This document shows positions 9,680-18,238 of a stretch of 64,000 nt of DNA, one piece after another. The notes below the pieces were generated by a model, which worked only from the letters and a program-made list of their open reading frames with translations, was not told where the DNA came from and did no database searches. The DNA is taken from NCBI RefSeq assembly GCF_000218565.1, contig NC_015684.1, positions 744,001 to 808,000 of the forward strand. The letters are read 5' to 3'. The position numbers and the translations under genes were made by a program. Source of the stretch: Afipia carboxidovorans OM5 (lineage in GTDB: Bacteria > Pseudomonadota > Alphaproteobacteria > Rhizobiales > Xanthobacteraceae). Within the stretch, counting starts at the first letter, position 1. Each line of letters begins with the position of its first letter.

Positions 9680-10419
9680 TTGCCTACCGTGCTGAGCTTG
9701 GCTTTTTCAGCCTCCGGGTAATCGATCGACGTCGGCTGACCGTTGCGATACTTGGTAAAGGCCTGCGAGCGCCGGGCCGAGTTCGACGGCGATTCCGCGC
9801 GCGGCTGAACAAGATCGGCGGGGTTCGCCACCATCGCGGCCATGTTGCGCTGATAGGCGCAGCCGAAATTCTGATAGGGCCGGTTTTCGAAATACGATTT
9901 GTTCTTCACCGAAGGCCCGAGATCTTCCGGCCACAGGCCGCATGGGCCGGCATCGGCGATGATGCGGGCATAGCGCACGCGCACCGGCGCGAATTGGCGC
10001 GGATCGTTCGGATGATAGGGTTGAACCTTGACGCCGCGCGCGGGAATGCCAGCCGCGACGAGCATGTTCTGGATGTCACGAACGGTGACGCTGGCTGCTT
10101 GCGCGTTCGGCGTTCCCGTGGGGGTATCGATGGTGATGGCGCCGGTGCCTTCGCTGAGCCATGCCTGGGCGAGCCCCGCGATATCGGTCCGCTGCGCCGT
10201 GGTCAGTCCGCCGCGGGCGTGACCGACGAAAATCTCGGTGGTCTTGGCTGCTTCCTGAATGACGATCGGATGGCGCGCACGATAATCGACAGGCAGCGAG
10301 CCGGTGACGATTTCGGCCTCCTGGCTGCGATGGGTGCAGCCGCCGAGTGCGGCAGCACCGATCAGCGTCAGCGCGGCGAGTGCCGTGGTCGAAGCAAGGT
10401 TGGATACGCGTTTGCTCAT
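9676..10419 (-). CDS. cpaD: Pilus assembly lipoprotein CpaD
   Basis: The 247-residue protein has a lipoprotein signal ending in a GGC lipobox (ALGGCT) and a CpaD domain (PF09476) containing the typical DYRARHPI segment and a NFGCAYQRNMAAMV region near the C-terminus. It assists the outer-membrane secretin. The start MSKRVS was preferred to one 18 bases upstream because it begins the signal peptide. It lies between cpaC (20 bases) and cpaE (4-base overlap). Confidence 0.9.
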   Translation of the reverse strand: MSKRVSNLASTTALAALTLIGAAALGGCTHRSQEAEIVTGSLPVDYRARHPIVIQEAAKTTEIFVGHARGGLTTAQRTDIAGLAQAWLSEGTGAITIDTPTGTPNAQAASVTVRDIQNMLVAAGIPARGVKVQPYHPNDPRQFAPVRVRYARIIADAGPCGLWPEDLGPSVKNKSYFENRPYQNFGCAYQRNMAAMVANPADLVQPRAESPSNSARRSQAFTKYRNGQPTSIDYPEAEKAKLSTVGK

Positions 10420-10439
10420 GGTCGACGTCCTGTCCAACC

Positions 10440-11900
10440 TTAATCGGTGATGAAGCCGTACTTGCCGCGATAGCTGGCGACCGGGCCGCCGCGGCGGGGT
10501 ACGCCGTAAATGCGAGTGATGTTGCCGAGCAGGACCGACTGCGGGTCCGAAGCCGAGGCGAAGCCGTCGTCAGGCCGCGACAGATCCTTCTGCGCCACAG
10601 CGCGCACGACATACGGCGTTACCAGCACCATCAGCTCGGTCTGGTTGTTGATGAAGTCGCGGCTGCGGAACAGCGTGCCGAGAACCGGCACCTGCGCGAG
10701 GCCTGGCAGGCCGTTGATCGCCTGCTTGGTCTGGTCCTGGATGAGACCGGCCATTGCCATTGAGCCGCCCGAGGGAATTTCCAGCGTGGTTTCGGCGCGG
10801 CGGGTCTTGATCGAGGGGATGGTGAGGCCGCTGACGGAGATCGAATTGTCGCTCGACACTTCCGAAACCTCAGTCATGACCCGCAGGCTGATTCGCCCCT
10901 CGGTCAGAACAACCGGCGTGAAGTTGAGCGAAATGCCGAACTTCTTGAAGGCGATGGAGGGCTGGCAGGGTCCGGTCGAACCGCCGGCCGCGGTCTGACA
11001 GGTGATGCCGGTCGGGATCGGAAATTCGCCGCCTGCGATGAAGGTCGCACTCTCGCCGGAAATCGCCGTGAGGTTCGGCTCGGCGAGGGTGCGGATCACG
11101 CCCGCGCTTTCCATCGCACGCAGCGTTGCTTTCACCGACGGAACGGTGCCGTTACCGAACGCGGCGGAGACCGCATTGTTGTCGACAAGGCGGCGGCCCA
11201 GTGCGGTGAAGGTATTGGTGTTGTTGAAGTCCACCACGGCCGTGCCGTAGTTGAAGCTGCCGCTGAGATCGACGCCGAGTTGCTTGATGATGCTGCGCTG
11301 GACTTCTGCGACGGTGACCCGCAGCATCACCTGATCGCGGCCGCGCACGGCGATGTTGTTGACGATCAATTCGCCCGCCTTGGAGGGGCCGCCGATCAGT
11401 CGCGCCGCGAGTTCGTAGGCTTGCTGCGCCTCAGCCTGGTTGGCCGCGGTGCCGCTCAAAACGACGCCGTCGCCGAGCCCTTCGACCTGGATGTCGGATT
11501 GCGGCAAAGCCTGATGGATCGCGGTGCGGATGCCGTTGAGGTCGCGGGTGACGGCGACGTCATAGGCCGCCATTTGCTGGCCGTCGGCATCGAAGAAGAT
11601 GATGTTGGTCTGGCCGACGGAAGCGCCAATGATATAGGCGCGCCGCGAGGAGCGGACGACCGCATTGGCGATCTTGGGGTCCGCCACCAGCACGTCCTTG
11701 ACGTCGCGGGGCAGGTCGACGACCAGCGACTTGCTGATGCCAAGCCGCAGCGCGCGCGCATTCAGGGAATCGGCATGTGACGTGCTTGCCGAGCTGGCGG
11801 AGTAATCGGTTGCGAGAGCCGATGAAGGCGCGGAGCCAAGGATGAAAACGGAGATGGCCGCAGCCGACAATGCGCGGGCAATCCAGGGGGCGGTCTTCAT
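10440..11900 (-). CDS. cpaC: Flp pilus secretin CpaC (RcpA family)
   Basis: The 486-residue protein has a signal peptide (MKTAPWIARAL... to SSALA), a pilus/BON-like N-domain (about 50-200) and a secretin domain (about 230-450), with the typical end EIPSGGSMAMAGLIQ. It forms the outer-membrane channel of the Tad system. The start at 11900 has GGAAAG about 8 bases upstream; alternatives at 11918 and 11921 would extend it by 6-7 residues. It is probably the first gene of the cpaC-cpaD-tadZ-tadA-tadB-tadC unit. Confidence 0.93.
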   Translation of the reverse strand: MKTAPWIARALSAAAISVFILGSAPSSALATDYSASSASTSHADSLNARALRLGISKSLVVDLPRDVKDVLVADPKIANAVVRSSRRAYIIGASVGQTNIIFFDADGQQMAAYDVAVTRDLNGIRTAIHQALPQSDIQVEGLGDGVVLSGTAANQAEAQQAYELAARLIGGPSKAGELIVNNIAVRGRDQVMLRVTVAEVQRSIIKQLGVDLSGSFNYGTAVVDFNNTNTFTALGRRLVDNNAVSAAFGNGTVPSVKATLRAMESAGVIRTLAEPNLTAISGESATFIAGGEFPIPTGITCQTAAGGSTGPCQPSIAFKKFGISLNFTPVVLTEGRISLRVMTEVSEVSSDNSISVSGLTIPSIKTRRAETTLEIPSGGSMAMAGLIQDQTKQAINGLPGLAQVPVLGTLFRSRDFINNQTELMVLVTPYVVRAVAQKDLSRPDDGFASASDPQSVLLGNITRIYGVPRRGGPVASYRGKYGFITD

Positions 11901-12026
11901 ACGCTTCACTTTCCACATCACGCGGCGACGGCTCTGTCGCTGTGTGGGGATTTGACCAGCTATTCGTCAAAGCATGGTTAATGAGGCGTATCTAAATCGA
12001 GTTAACGGGAGCTTTATGCGCCTCGC

Positions 12027-12551
12027 TCAATGCAAGGCGCTTGTTGCGAAAGCGGCCAACCTGACCCACTCGGTGTTCGGATAGACAAGCATCGCGCCCG
12101 CCGCGAGAGCGACGCCGTAGGGGATGCCGGTTGCCTTGTCGTGCAGCCGCACCAGCCAGTCCTGCGAGGTGAGGAATGCCGGCATCGGCCAACGACGAAG
12201 CTGAAGAATAATGAGCGTGAGGGCGCCGCCGACGATCGAGGCCGCCACGAGATAATCAAGTAGGTGAGCAAACCCGAACCACAGCGCGGCGGAGGCCGCG
12301 ATCTTGGCGTCCCCGCCACCGATCCATCCGAAGGCGAAGCAGGTGAAGGCGACGACAAGGACGGTCGCTCCCGCGGCCGCATGCCATCCGATCGTCTCGA
12401 GGTTCATTCCGGTGAGACCGGCGAGAACGAAGAAGCCCCCGATCAGCAGGAGCGACACGCGGTTCGAGATGGTCATGGTGAGGATGTCGCTGACGGCGGC
12501 AAAGGCCATGAGCGCGGGAAACAGGAACAGACGCGCGAGATCGAGCAGCAT
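12027..12551 (-). CDS. cpaA: Prepilin peptidase CpaA (A24 family)
   Basis: The 174-residue polytopic protein is the short A24 peptidase without the N-methylase domain. The GxGD active-site motif is seen as GWIGGGDAKI. It cleaves the Flp prepilin leader after Gly in the pilin motif. It is on the same strand as flp and the 45-codon ORF, with an approximately 130-base gap to cpaC. Confidence 0.92.
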   Translation of the reverse strand: MLLDLARLFLFPALMAFAAVSDILTMTISNRVSLLLIGGFFVLAGLTGMNLETIGWHAAAGATVLVVAFTCFAFGWIGGGDAKIAASAALWFGFAHLLDYLVAASIVGGALTLIILQLRRWPMPAFLTSQDWLVRLHDKATGIPYGVALAAGAMLVYPNTEWVRLAAFATSALH

Positions 12552-12611
12552 GAGGCCCCGTGAGAATTCTGCCTTATCGTTCCAACCAACCTAGAAGTCA
12601 GGTGTGAACAA

Positions 12612-12749
12612 TCACCAAATCCGGGCGATTTCGATCGCAACAACGAGGCAGGCGAGCGCGAGGGCCGCGCAGACAATACCAATGCCCTCGACAGGTGCGC
12701 TGGCGCGAAGAGGCTCGAGAGTGGCTATTTTCGGCCGCAATGGCTTCAT
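12612..12749 (-). CDS. 45-residue single-span membrane protein within the tad locus
   Basis: The ORF starts ATG and ends TGA. It encodes a basic N-terminus (MKPLRPKIATLEPLR) followed by one hydrophobic helix (about residues 22-43, GIGIVCAALALACLVVAIEI) and a C-terminal ARIW. It lies between flp and cpaA in the same orientation. It lacks the Flp pilin cleavage motif (G/TAIEY), so it is not a second pilin. No strong Shine-Dalgarno is visible. No family is recognised; a role in the Tad machine is suggested only by position. Confidence 0.5.
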   Translation of the reverse strand: MKPLRPKIATLEPLRASAPVEGIGIVCAALALACLVVAIEIARIW

Positions 12750-12815
12750 GGGTGCACGAAGGCCGGGTTAGGATTCCGCGTGGCAGGCGAGAGGCTGCAG
12801 GTGAAAGGCCGGAAA

Positions 12816-12849
12816 TGATAAAGGCTTCGGTTGCCCGAAGCCTTTATCA
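12816..12849 (-). terminator. Stem-loop after flp (terminator or attenuator)
   Basis: A 15-base perfect inverted repeat (TGATAAAGGCTTCGG and its complement) with a 4-base loop TTGC starts 18 bases after the flp stop. In the minus-strand transcript the 3' arm ends TTTATCATTTCC, a modest U-rich run. It would end most flp transcripts before the downstream 45-aa ORF and cpaA. Confidence 0.7.
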
Positions 12850-12867
12850 GAAGCGGCGGCCGTTCGT

Positions 12868-13032
12868 TTACTGAAGGCTGCTCTTGATCGTTTCGAACTT
12901 GCTGGAGATTGCGCTTCCGACGCCGTTCACGGCGGCAATGATCACAACGGCAATGCCGGCGGCGATCAGCGCGTACTCGATCGCGGTAGCGCCGGATTCG
13001 TCCTTCACGAAGCGGGCGAACAAGTTGGTCAT
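12868..13032 (-). CDS. flp: Flp family type IVb pilin
   Basis: The 54-residue prepilin has the class motif SGATAIEYALIAAGIAV: processing follows Gly 14, and mature Glu 19 and Tyr 20 are the invariant EY pair. A hydrophobic helix and a short polar tail complete it. It is the major subunit of the Tad pilus. It is the first minus-strand gene of the locus, diverging from cpaB, and is followed by a strong stem-loop. It is the only Flp pilin seen in the window. Confidence 0.95.
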   Translation of the reverse strand: MTNLFARFVKDESGATAIEYALIAAGIAVVIIAAVNGVGSAISSKFETIKSSLQ

Positions 13033-13375
13033 AGGTGACTCCATAAAAAATACGTGTGGCTGTCGTTCTCAGTTGGCCCATCCGGAGCGGGTAGGGCGCC
13101 GCCGAGGCCGACTGCGAAAATAAAATCGATGAATTGCAGCGCAGTTAATTCGATTGCAGAAAGTCCCGGATATCCGGCTCTTGTTGTGCACGGTAAATGT
13201 CGCGTTAAAGGAATATATCGCATTTGATTGGTTGGCATGCTGGCGCCATTGCATGTGAGATGAAAGGGCGCTTGGCGCCTTCTTGAATATTTGCAGTTCG
13301 TTCATCAATTAACGTCAGATTTGCCATACCGGGCTGTGTGTGAGCCCTTGTGTTGTTGCGTAAGAGAGTAAGCAG
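13033..13375. promoter_or_regulatory. Divergent promoter region between flp and cpaB
   Basis: This 343-base gap separates minus-strand flp from plus-strand cpaB and is more AT-rich than its surroundings. It must carry both promoters. No convincing conserved promoter or operator was identified, and small frames inside it have no coding character. Confidence 0.6.
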
Positions 13376-14194
13376 ATGAACACCGCGCGTGTTGTTGTGC
13401 TGGCTATTGCCGTTGCTGCGGGGGGCGTTGCGGCCTTCCTTGCGAGCGGGTCGGATCAGAAACCGGCCGAGGTTGCAGCACCCGCGCCGAAACTGGAAAC
13501 GACGGATGTTCTGGTCGCGAAGGCCGATATTCCGCTCGGACAGACGATTAAAGCCGAGGACATGACGTGGCAGACCTGGCCCGCAGCCACGGCAAGCTCG
13601 AGCTTTATTCGCAAGAGTGAGCGCGCCAGCGCAGTGGCAGATCTGACAGGCTCCATTGCGCGCTCGCCGTTCCTGGCCGGCGAGCCGATCCGCGAAACCA
13701 AGCTCGTCAAGAGCAATGGTTCGGGCTTCATGGCAGCGATCCTGCCCAGCGGAATGCGTGCGGTATCGACCGAGATTTCCCCGGAAACCGGAGCCGGCGG
13801 CTTTATTCTTCCGAACGACCGCGTCGACGTGATGCTGTCACGCCGCCAGCGGAATCCGGACAGCAACGGTGGCGAGATGGTCAGCTCGGAAATCATCTTG
13901 TCCGACGTGAGAGTGCTCGCGATCGACCAGACGATCGAGGAAAAGAACGGCCAGAAGGTCGTTGTCGGCAAGACCGCGACGCTTGAGCTCAAGCCCGCCC
14001 AAGCCGAAATGCTGACGCGCTCACGCCAGAGCGGAACGCTGACGCTTGCACTGCGCAGCCTCGTCGATGCCAACAAGCAGAACGAGGTCGAGGAAGCCAC
14101 GGACGAGAAGGTGATCACCGTCTATCGTGGCGTTGATCGCGAAATCTACAACTGCACCTCGTCCTGCAAGAAGCGCGGCAGCGAAGGCGGCTAG
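13376..14194 (+). CDS. cpaB: Flp pilus assembly protein CpaB (RcpC)
   Basis: The 272-residue protein has one N-terminal membrane helix (about 5-22), an SAF domain with the KADIPLGQTIKAEDM segment (about 45-110) and an RcpC/CpaB domain with the FILPNDRVDVML stretch. It is a periplasmic/inner-membrane part of the Tad machine. It heads the plus-strand side of the locus, upstream of two pseudopilin genes. A hairpin (GCGAAGGC/GCCTTCGC, 14181-14201) overlaps its stop codon and may weaken readthrough. Confidence 0.92.
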   Translation: MNTARVVVLAIAVAAGGVAAFLASGSDQKPAEVAAPAPKLETTDVLVAKADIPLGQTIKAEDMTWQTWPAATASSSFIRKSERASAVADLTGSIARSPFLAGEPIRETKLVKSNGSGFMAAILPSGMRAVSTEISPETGAGGFILPNDRVDVMLSRRQRNPDSNGGEMVSSEIILSDVRVLAIDQTIEEKNGQKVVVGKTATLELKPAQAEMLTRSRQSGTLTLALRSLVDANKQNEVEEATDEKVITVYRGVDREIYNCTSSCKKRGSEGG

Positions 14195-14347
14195 CCTTCG
14201 CCTTTGCTGCTACCCCACCCCTGAAAGAATTGGTTTCCAATTCCTTAATACCGCCCCTTGCTTTGTCGGCATCGCCTGCAAGCATTCGACAATCTCTATC
14301 GGCTAGCTTCACGGTAGCTATTTAGTGGCTCGATAGAGGGAATTACG

Positions 14348-14911
14348 ATGACCGTGCCGTCGCTGCGAAGGCTGCGTTTGAGCAATGCCTTGCGCAGATT
14401 TGGTGCGAACCGGAAGGGAAGCGCGGCAGTTCAGTTCGCGCTTGTCGCGCCGCTGTTCTTCGCTTTGATCTTCGCCATTGTCGAAGTCGCGCTGGTGTTT
14501 TTTGCAAATCAGATTCTCGAGACGGGCACGCAGGACACCGCGCGCCTTCTCTTCACTCATCAGGCCCAGGACCAAAACCTGACAGGCGAGCAGGTGCGCA
14601 CCAATTTGTGCAACCGGGTGAGCGTTCTTTTGGCATGCGACGGTGTCATTCTTGACGTGCGGTCTTATCCCGCCGGCCAACCCTTCACCGTTCCGCCGTT
14701 CTTCGATGGAGGAGGGAATCCCATCTCCAGTAATTTTCTTTATCAGCCGCCTGACCCCAACAGCAGCAACATCGTTGTAGTGCGGGCGTTTTATAAGTGG
14801 CCGCTTATTTTTACGAACCTCGGATTCTCGCTGATAAATATCGGGACGGACAAGCGGTTGCTGACCTCGACCGTGGCGTTTCGCGTCGAGCCATCGTCAT
14901 CATCGTCTTAA
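14348..14911 (+). CDS. tadE: TadE-like pseudopilin
   Basis: The 187-residue protein has a basic N-terminus, then a TadE-type motif GSAAVQFALVAPLFFALIFAIVEVALVFF, whose hydrophobic helix begins near residue 27. The C-terminal half is a periplasmic domain ending in a Ser run. TadE/TadF-like pseudopilins are processed by CpaA and are needed for Flp pilus assembly. It is followed after 20 bases by a second pseudopilin. Confidence 0.85.
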   Translation: MTVPSLRRLRLSNALRRFGANRKGSAAVQFALVAPLFFALIFAIVEVALVFFANQILETGTQDTARLLFTHQAQDQNLTGEQVRTNLCNRVSVLLACDGVILDVRSYPAGQPFTVPPFFDGGGNPISSNFLYQPPDPNSSNIVVVRAFYKWPLIFTNLGFSLINIGTDKRLLTSTVAFRVEPSSSSS

Positions 14912-14931
14912 GTGCGGTTTGGATTGTGCGA

Positions 14932-15519
14932 ATGTCGATACGATGGATAGCCGAACGGCTGAATGTGCCCCGCCTCATGCGCGATACGCGTGGTGTCGCG
15001 GCTGTCGAGTTCGCCGTTATTCTCCCGGTTATTCTGATGCTGTTTTTGGGCACCATCGGTGTCTCGACCGGCGTTGCCGTCTATCGGAAGGTTATCATTC
15101 TGACGCGCACGCTATCCGATTTGATCTCGCAGGCACAAAAGCTCGAAGCGAGCGACATTCCTAACGCGTTCAACATATCGTCCGCGGTCATGGCGCCTTA
15201 TCCGAGTGCGCCCGTGCAGGCGAAGATTTCACAAGTCTATATCGAGCCGACGACGCTGGTCGCCAAGGTCAAGTGGGGTGCATCGTTGAACGCGACAGCG
15301 CGCGGCTGCAACGATGTTGTGACCGAGCTTGTCCCGGATGGAATCAGGATCGGCGGCACCTATCTCATCATGAGTGAGGTGAGTTACGATTACACGCCGG
15401 TTGCGGGAGTAAGCGGTGGCAGTTTTTCGCCGCCGACGTTTCATTTGAAAGACAGAACCTTTACGCGCCCGCGCGAGACGGATTCGGTGACAAATCCATC
15501 GGCTGCGACCTGCAATTGA
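14932..15519 (+). CDS. TadE/TadG-like pseudopilin, second copy
   Basis: The 195-residue protein contains GVAAVEFAVILPVILMLFLGTIGV, the TadE-family processing and membrane segment, followed by a periplasmic domain. The start MSIRW is preferred to an upstream in-frame start overlapping the preceding gene. No von Willebrand domain is present, so it is not a full-length TadG. It ends the plus-strand part of the tad locus. Confidence 0.82.
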   Translation: MSIRWIAERLNVPRLMRDTRGVAAVEFAVILPVILMLFLGTIGVSTGVAVYRKVIILTRTLSDLISQAQKLEASDIPNAFNISSAVMAPYPSAPVQAKISQVYIEPTTLVAKVKWGASLNATARGCNDVVTELVPDGIRIGGTYLIMSEVSYDYTPVAGVSGGSFSPPTFHLKDRTFTRPRETDSVTNPSAATCN

Positions 15520-15592
15520 GGCGGCGCGTGTCTTTCAATGGCGTCGCCAGGATTGCAGCATGGCTTGCTGGTTAGAAGCATCGCATGAAACT

Positions 15593-15618
15593 AAAAAGGC
15601 CGCGCAGAGCGCGGCCTT
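15593..15618 (-). terminator. Rho-independent terminator of the cold-shock gene
   Basis: A 10-base stem (AAGGCCGCGC/GCGCGGCCTT) with loop AGA is flanked on the plus strand by AAAAA, giving a U-tract in the minus-strand transcript. It sits 35 bases after the csp stop codon. Confidence 0.9.
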
Positions 15619-15652
15619 AGTAGTCTCGATAGAATGATCAGCGTCGAACTGC

Positions 15653-15865
15653 TTAACCGGCGGCGCGAAGATTGTCGGCCGACGACTTGCCCGAACGGCG
15701 ATCGGCGACGATTTCGTAGCTGATCTTCTGGCCTTCGCGCAGCGTGCCGAGGCCAGCGCGCTCAACGGCGCTGATGTGCACGAACACGTCGTTGCCACCA
15801 TCATCCGGCTGAATGAAGCCGTAGCCCTTGGTCGCGTTAAACCACTTCACTGTTCCCATGCTCAC
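15653..15865 (-). CDS. cspA: Cold-shock domain protein (CspA family)
   Basis: The 70-residue single cold-shock domain has RNP1-like KGYGFIQP and RNP2-like VFVHISAV. It binds single-stranded nucleic acid and melts RNA structure. The start is taken as GTG at 15865, because AGAGGA lies about 8 bases upstream; an in-frame ATG two codons later is the alternative (68 residues). It ends in a canonical terminator. Neighbouring infA and rhlE on the same strand suggest an RNA-remodelling group, though the roughly 220-base gap implies its own promoter. Confidence 0.93.
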   Translation of the reverse strand: MSMGTVKWFNATKGYGFIQPDDGGNDVFVHISAVERAGLGTLREGQKISYEIVADRRSGKSSADNLRAAG

Positions 15866-16034
15866 GTGGGTAGTCCTCTCAAGTAGATGTCGAATAACCC
15901 GTGTCGCCACGGGTTGGTGAGATCGAAATTTGGAAGAGGTCGTCAGCGCTAACCGGCTATACCGAGGATAGCTATTGTCGTCCGGCCGAAATTCGATGGC
16001 GCGTATGTTAGGCGAAATAGGGCCCCAAAACAAT

Positions 16035-16061
16035 CCTGCCTCCGGTGATTTTGGAGGCAGG
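16035..16061 (-). terminator. Probable terminator after infA-like gene
   Basis: A 9-base perfect stem (CCTGCCTCC/GGAGGCAGG) with a 9-base loop is followed in the minus-strand transcript by ATTGTTTTGG. It lies 22 bases beyond the infA-like stop. Confidence 0.7.
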
Positions 16062-16082
16062 CGGGCGTGGGGCGCCTGAGGC

Positions 16083-16364
16083 TTACCGGCGGCGGAATTG
16101 TCCGCGCGGAGGCGTGGAGCGAGGCGGCCCGCCCGCGGGGCGTTCGTCCTTATGGCGGAAAATGAGGCGGCCTTTTTCAAGATCGTAGGGTGACATCTCG
16201 ATGGTCACGCGATCGCCCGCCAGCGTCTTGATGCGGTTCTTCTTCATTTTGCCTGCGGTGTAGGCCACGATTTCGTGGCCGGCATCGAGCTGGACGCGAT
16301 AGCGGGCATCGGGAAGGATTTCCGTCACCAATCCTTCAAATTGGATCAGTTCTTCTTTAGCCAT
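16083..16364 (-). CDS. infA: Translation initiation factor IF-1, C-terminally extended form
   Basis: The 93-residue protein matches IF-1 from MAKEELIQFEG to about residue 72 (SPYDLEKGRLIFR), the S1/OB fold that sits in the ribosomal A site. Canonical bacterial IF-1 ends there at about 72 residues; here a basic Pro/Gly/Arg tail (KDERPAGGPP... to FRRR) adds about 20. Only 18 bases separate it from the upstream rhlE stop, so the two are probably cotranscribed. The tail and RNA-helicase linkage suggest a specialised second IF-1; whether a standard infA exists elsewhere cannot be seen. Confidence 0.9.
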   Translation of the reverse strand: MAKEELIQFEGLVTEILPDARYRVQLDAGHEIVAYTAGKMKKNRIKTLAGDRVTIEMSPYDLEKGRLIFRHKDERPAGGPPRSTPPRGQFRRR

Positions 16365-16382
16365 ACAGGTCTCCGGTTTGAC

Positions 16383-17921
16383 TCAGCGCTGCGGGCGCCG
16401 GGTTCTGCGAGGTTGCTCTGCGGGGCGCGCAGGCGCGCTGCCGCGGTGGAGGAAAGCGACGCCCTGTATACCGCCTCCCTGGCCCGCTTGCGACGGGCGA
16501 GTTCGCTCATGCCGGGTCTGTTCTGACCGGGGAGCGGACGGCTGGGCCTGCCGGGTCTGCTGCGGGCCTGCCCCGGGGCGATGCCGGTTCGAGCGCTGCG
16601 GGTTGCCCGCGCCGTCGGCGGCCGGGCGGCCGGCCGATTTATGCGGACGGTCCTGGTTGTGATCTTGCCGGGAGCCGCCGGGGCGGCCGTGGGAGGCGCC
16701 GTTGCGGGGAGCGCCGCCGTTACGAGGCGCGCCGTGGCGGTGGCGGTTATCGCGCCCCCGGGGAGCGGCCTGTCCGGCGCTCTCGGATTGACCGCCGGTC
16801 CGGCGGTCTTCGCGCGGCAGGGTGATGCGGATCAATCGTTCGATGTCGCGCAAATAGGCATTCTCCTCCCCGGCAACAAGCGAGATTGCGGTGCCCTCGG
16901 CGCCTGCGCGAGCGGTGCGGCCGATGCGATGGACGTAGGTTTCCGGCACGTTGGGCAGGTCGAAATTGACGACATGCGTGATGCCGTCGACGTCGATGCC
17001 GCGGGCGGCGATGTCGGTCGCCACCAGCGTGCGGATGTCGCCGTTGCGGAACGCGGCCAGCACGCGCTCGCGATGGTTCTGCGATTTGTTGCCGTGGATG
17101 GCCTCCGCGGGAATGCCGGCCTTGACGAGGCTGCGCACGACCTTGTCGGCGCCATGCTTGGTGCGGGTAAAGACCAGCGCCCGGTTGACCGGCTCCGACT
17201 TCAGCAGTTCCGACAGGGTTGCCGGCTTGGCGCTGGAATCGAGCTGGATGATGCGCTGGGCGATGCGTTCGACGGTCGACGACACCGGCGTCACCGCCAC
17301 GCGAGCCGGCTCGCGCAACATATGCTCGGCGAGATCGGCGATGTCCTTCGGCATGGTGGCCGAGAAGAACAGCGTCTGGCGGCGGTGCGGCAGCTTCGCC
17401 ACGATTTTGCGGATGTCGTGGATGAAGCCCATGTCGAGCATGCGGTCGGCTTCGTCGAGCACGAGGAATTCGACCTGGCCGAGCTTCAGCGCATTGCCTT
17501 GCACGAGGTCGAGGAGCCGGCCGGGAGTTGCGACCAGCACTTCGACGCCGCCCATCAATGCGCGGACCTGACGGCCCATCGGCACGCCGCCGATGGCGAG
17601 GGTTGCGCTAAGCCGCAGATGGCGGCCATAGGCGGTGAAGCTGTCGAGGATCTGGCCCGACAGTTCGCGGGTCGGGCTCAGGACCAGTACGCGGCAGGTC
17701 TTGGGCTGCGGGCGAACCCGGTTCTCGAGGAGGCGGTGCAGAATCGGCAGCGCGAAGGACGCGGTCTTGCCGGTGCCGGTCTGGGCGATGCCGATCACGT
17801 CGCGACCGGTAATGGCGATCGGGATAGTCTGGGCCTGGATCGGGGTGGGGGTGACGTAGTTCTCCTCACTGAGGGCACGCGTGATGGTCTCGGCGAGACC
17901 GAAATCCTGAAAAGAGGTCAA
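16383..17921 (-). CDS. rhlE: DEAD-box ATP-dependent RNA helicase, RhlE group
   Basis: The 512-residue enzyme has a Q motif (TPIQAQTIP), motif I AQTGTGKT, motif II DEAD within VLDEADRMLD, motif III SAT (FFSATMP) and motif VI HRIGRTARAG. After about residue 370 comes a long low-complexity Arg/Gly/Gln/Pro tail typical of RNA-binding extensions. It unwinds structured RNA, for example in ribosome assembly or cold adaptation. The start is assigned to TTG (TSFQDFGLAE), which gives the standard RhlE N-terminus; a more upstream in-frame start would add 39 residues unlike the family. Confidence 0.93.
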   Translation of the reverse strand: MTSFQDFGLAETITRALSEENYVTPTPIQAQTIPIAITGRDVIGIAQTGTGKTASFALPILHRLLENRVRPQPKTCRVLVLSPTRELSGQILDSFTAYGRHLRLSATLAIGGVPMGRQVRALMGGVEVLVATPGRLLDLVQGNALKLGQVEFLVLDEADRMLDMGFIHDIRKIVAKLPHRRQTLFFSATMPKDIADLAEHMLREPARVAVTPVSSTVERIAQRIIQLDSSAKPATLSELLKSEPVNRALVFTRTKHGADKVVRSLVKAGIPAEAIHGNKSQNHRERVLAAFRNGDIRTLVATDIAARGIDVDGITHVVNFDLPNVPETYVHRIGRTARAGAEGTAISLVAGEENAYLRDIERLIRITLPREDRRTGGQSESAGQAAPRGRDNRHRHGAPRNGGAPRNGASHGRPGGSRQDHNQDRPHKSAGRPAADGAGNPQRSNRHRPGAGPQQTRQAQPSAPRSEQTRHERTRPSQAGQGGGIQGVAFLHRGSAPARPAEQPRRTRRPQR

Positions 17922-18238
17922 GGGACGCTTTCTGTATGAATCGATGAGGCCCGGCCATCCTTTACGGATTCGGGCATTGTCTGGTGTCTTGAAGACACCT
18001 GCGTGCTGAAGGTGTCGGTCCGGGAGGATAAGGGGCAAGCCAGAAACCGCAGAGGGTGTCCGAACACGCGGCTCGCAAGGACCTGATGATTCTCAAGGTC
18101 GTGTGCAGTGCTATGACGGACAAAGGCGGCACTTTCAAGGTTAAAGATGCTGCGCCGCAGAATTATCGTGCCGAAGCGGGCTGCTCTCAAGATGCCGTTT
18201 ACGATGAATGCAGGTCCAAAGGATGAATCCCAGCGCCC

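Noticed and set aside
13029..13308. Minus-strand small frames upstream of flp
   Set aside because: They overlap the flp start in another frame and lie in the divergent promoter gap; no signal, family or ribosome site supports them.
15866..16180. N-terminal extension of the cold-shock protein
   Set aside because: The extra residues run through an intergenic region and the infA-like terminator; the cold-shock domain begins at once after the GTG/ATG near 15865.
16581..17939. 452-codon plus-strand frame opposite rhlE
   Set aside because: Antisense shadow of the DEAD-box helicase, with no family similarity or start signal.
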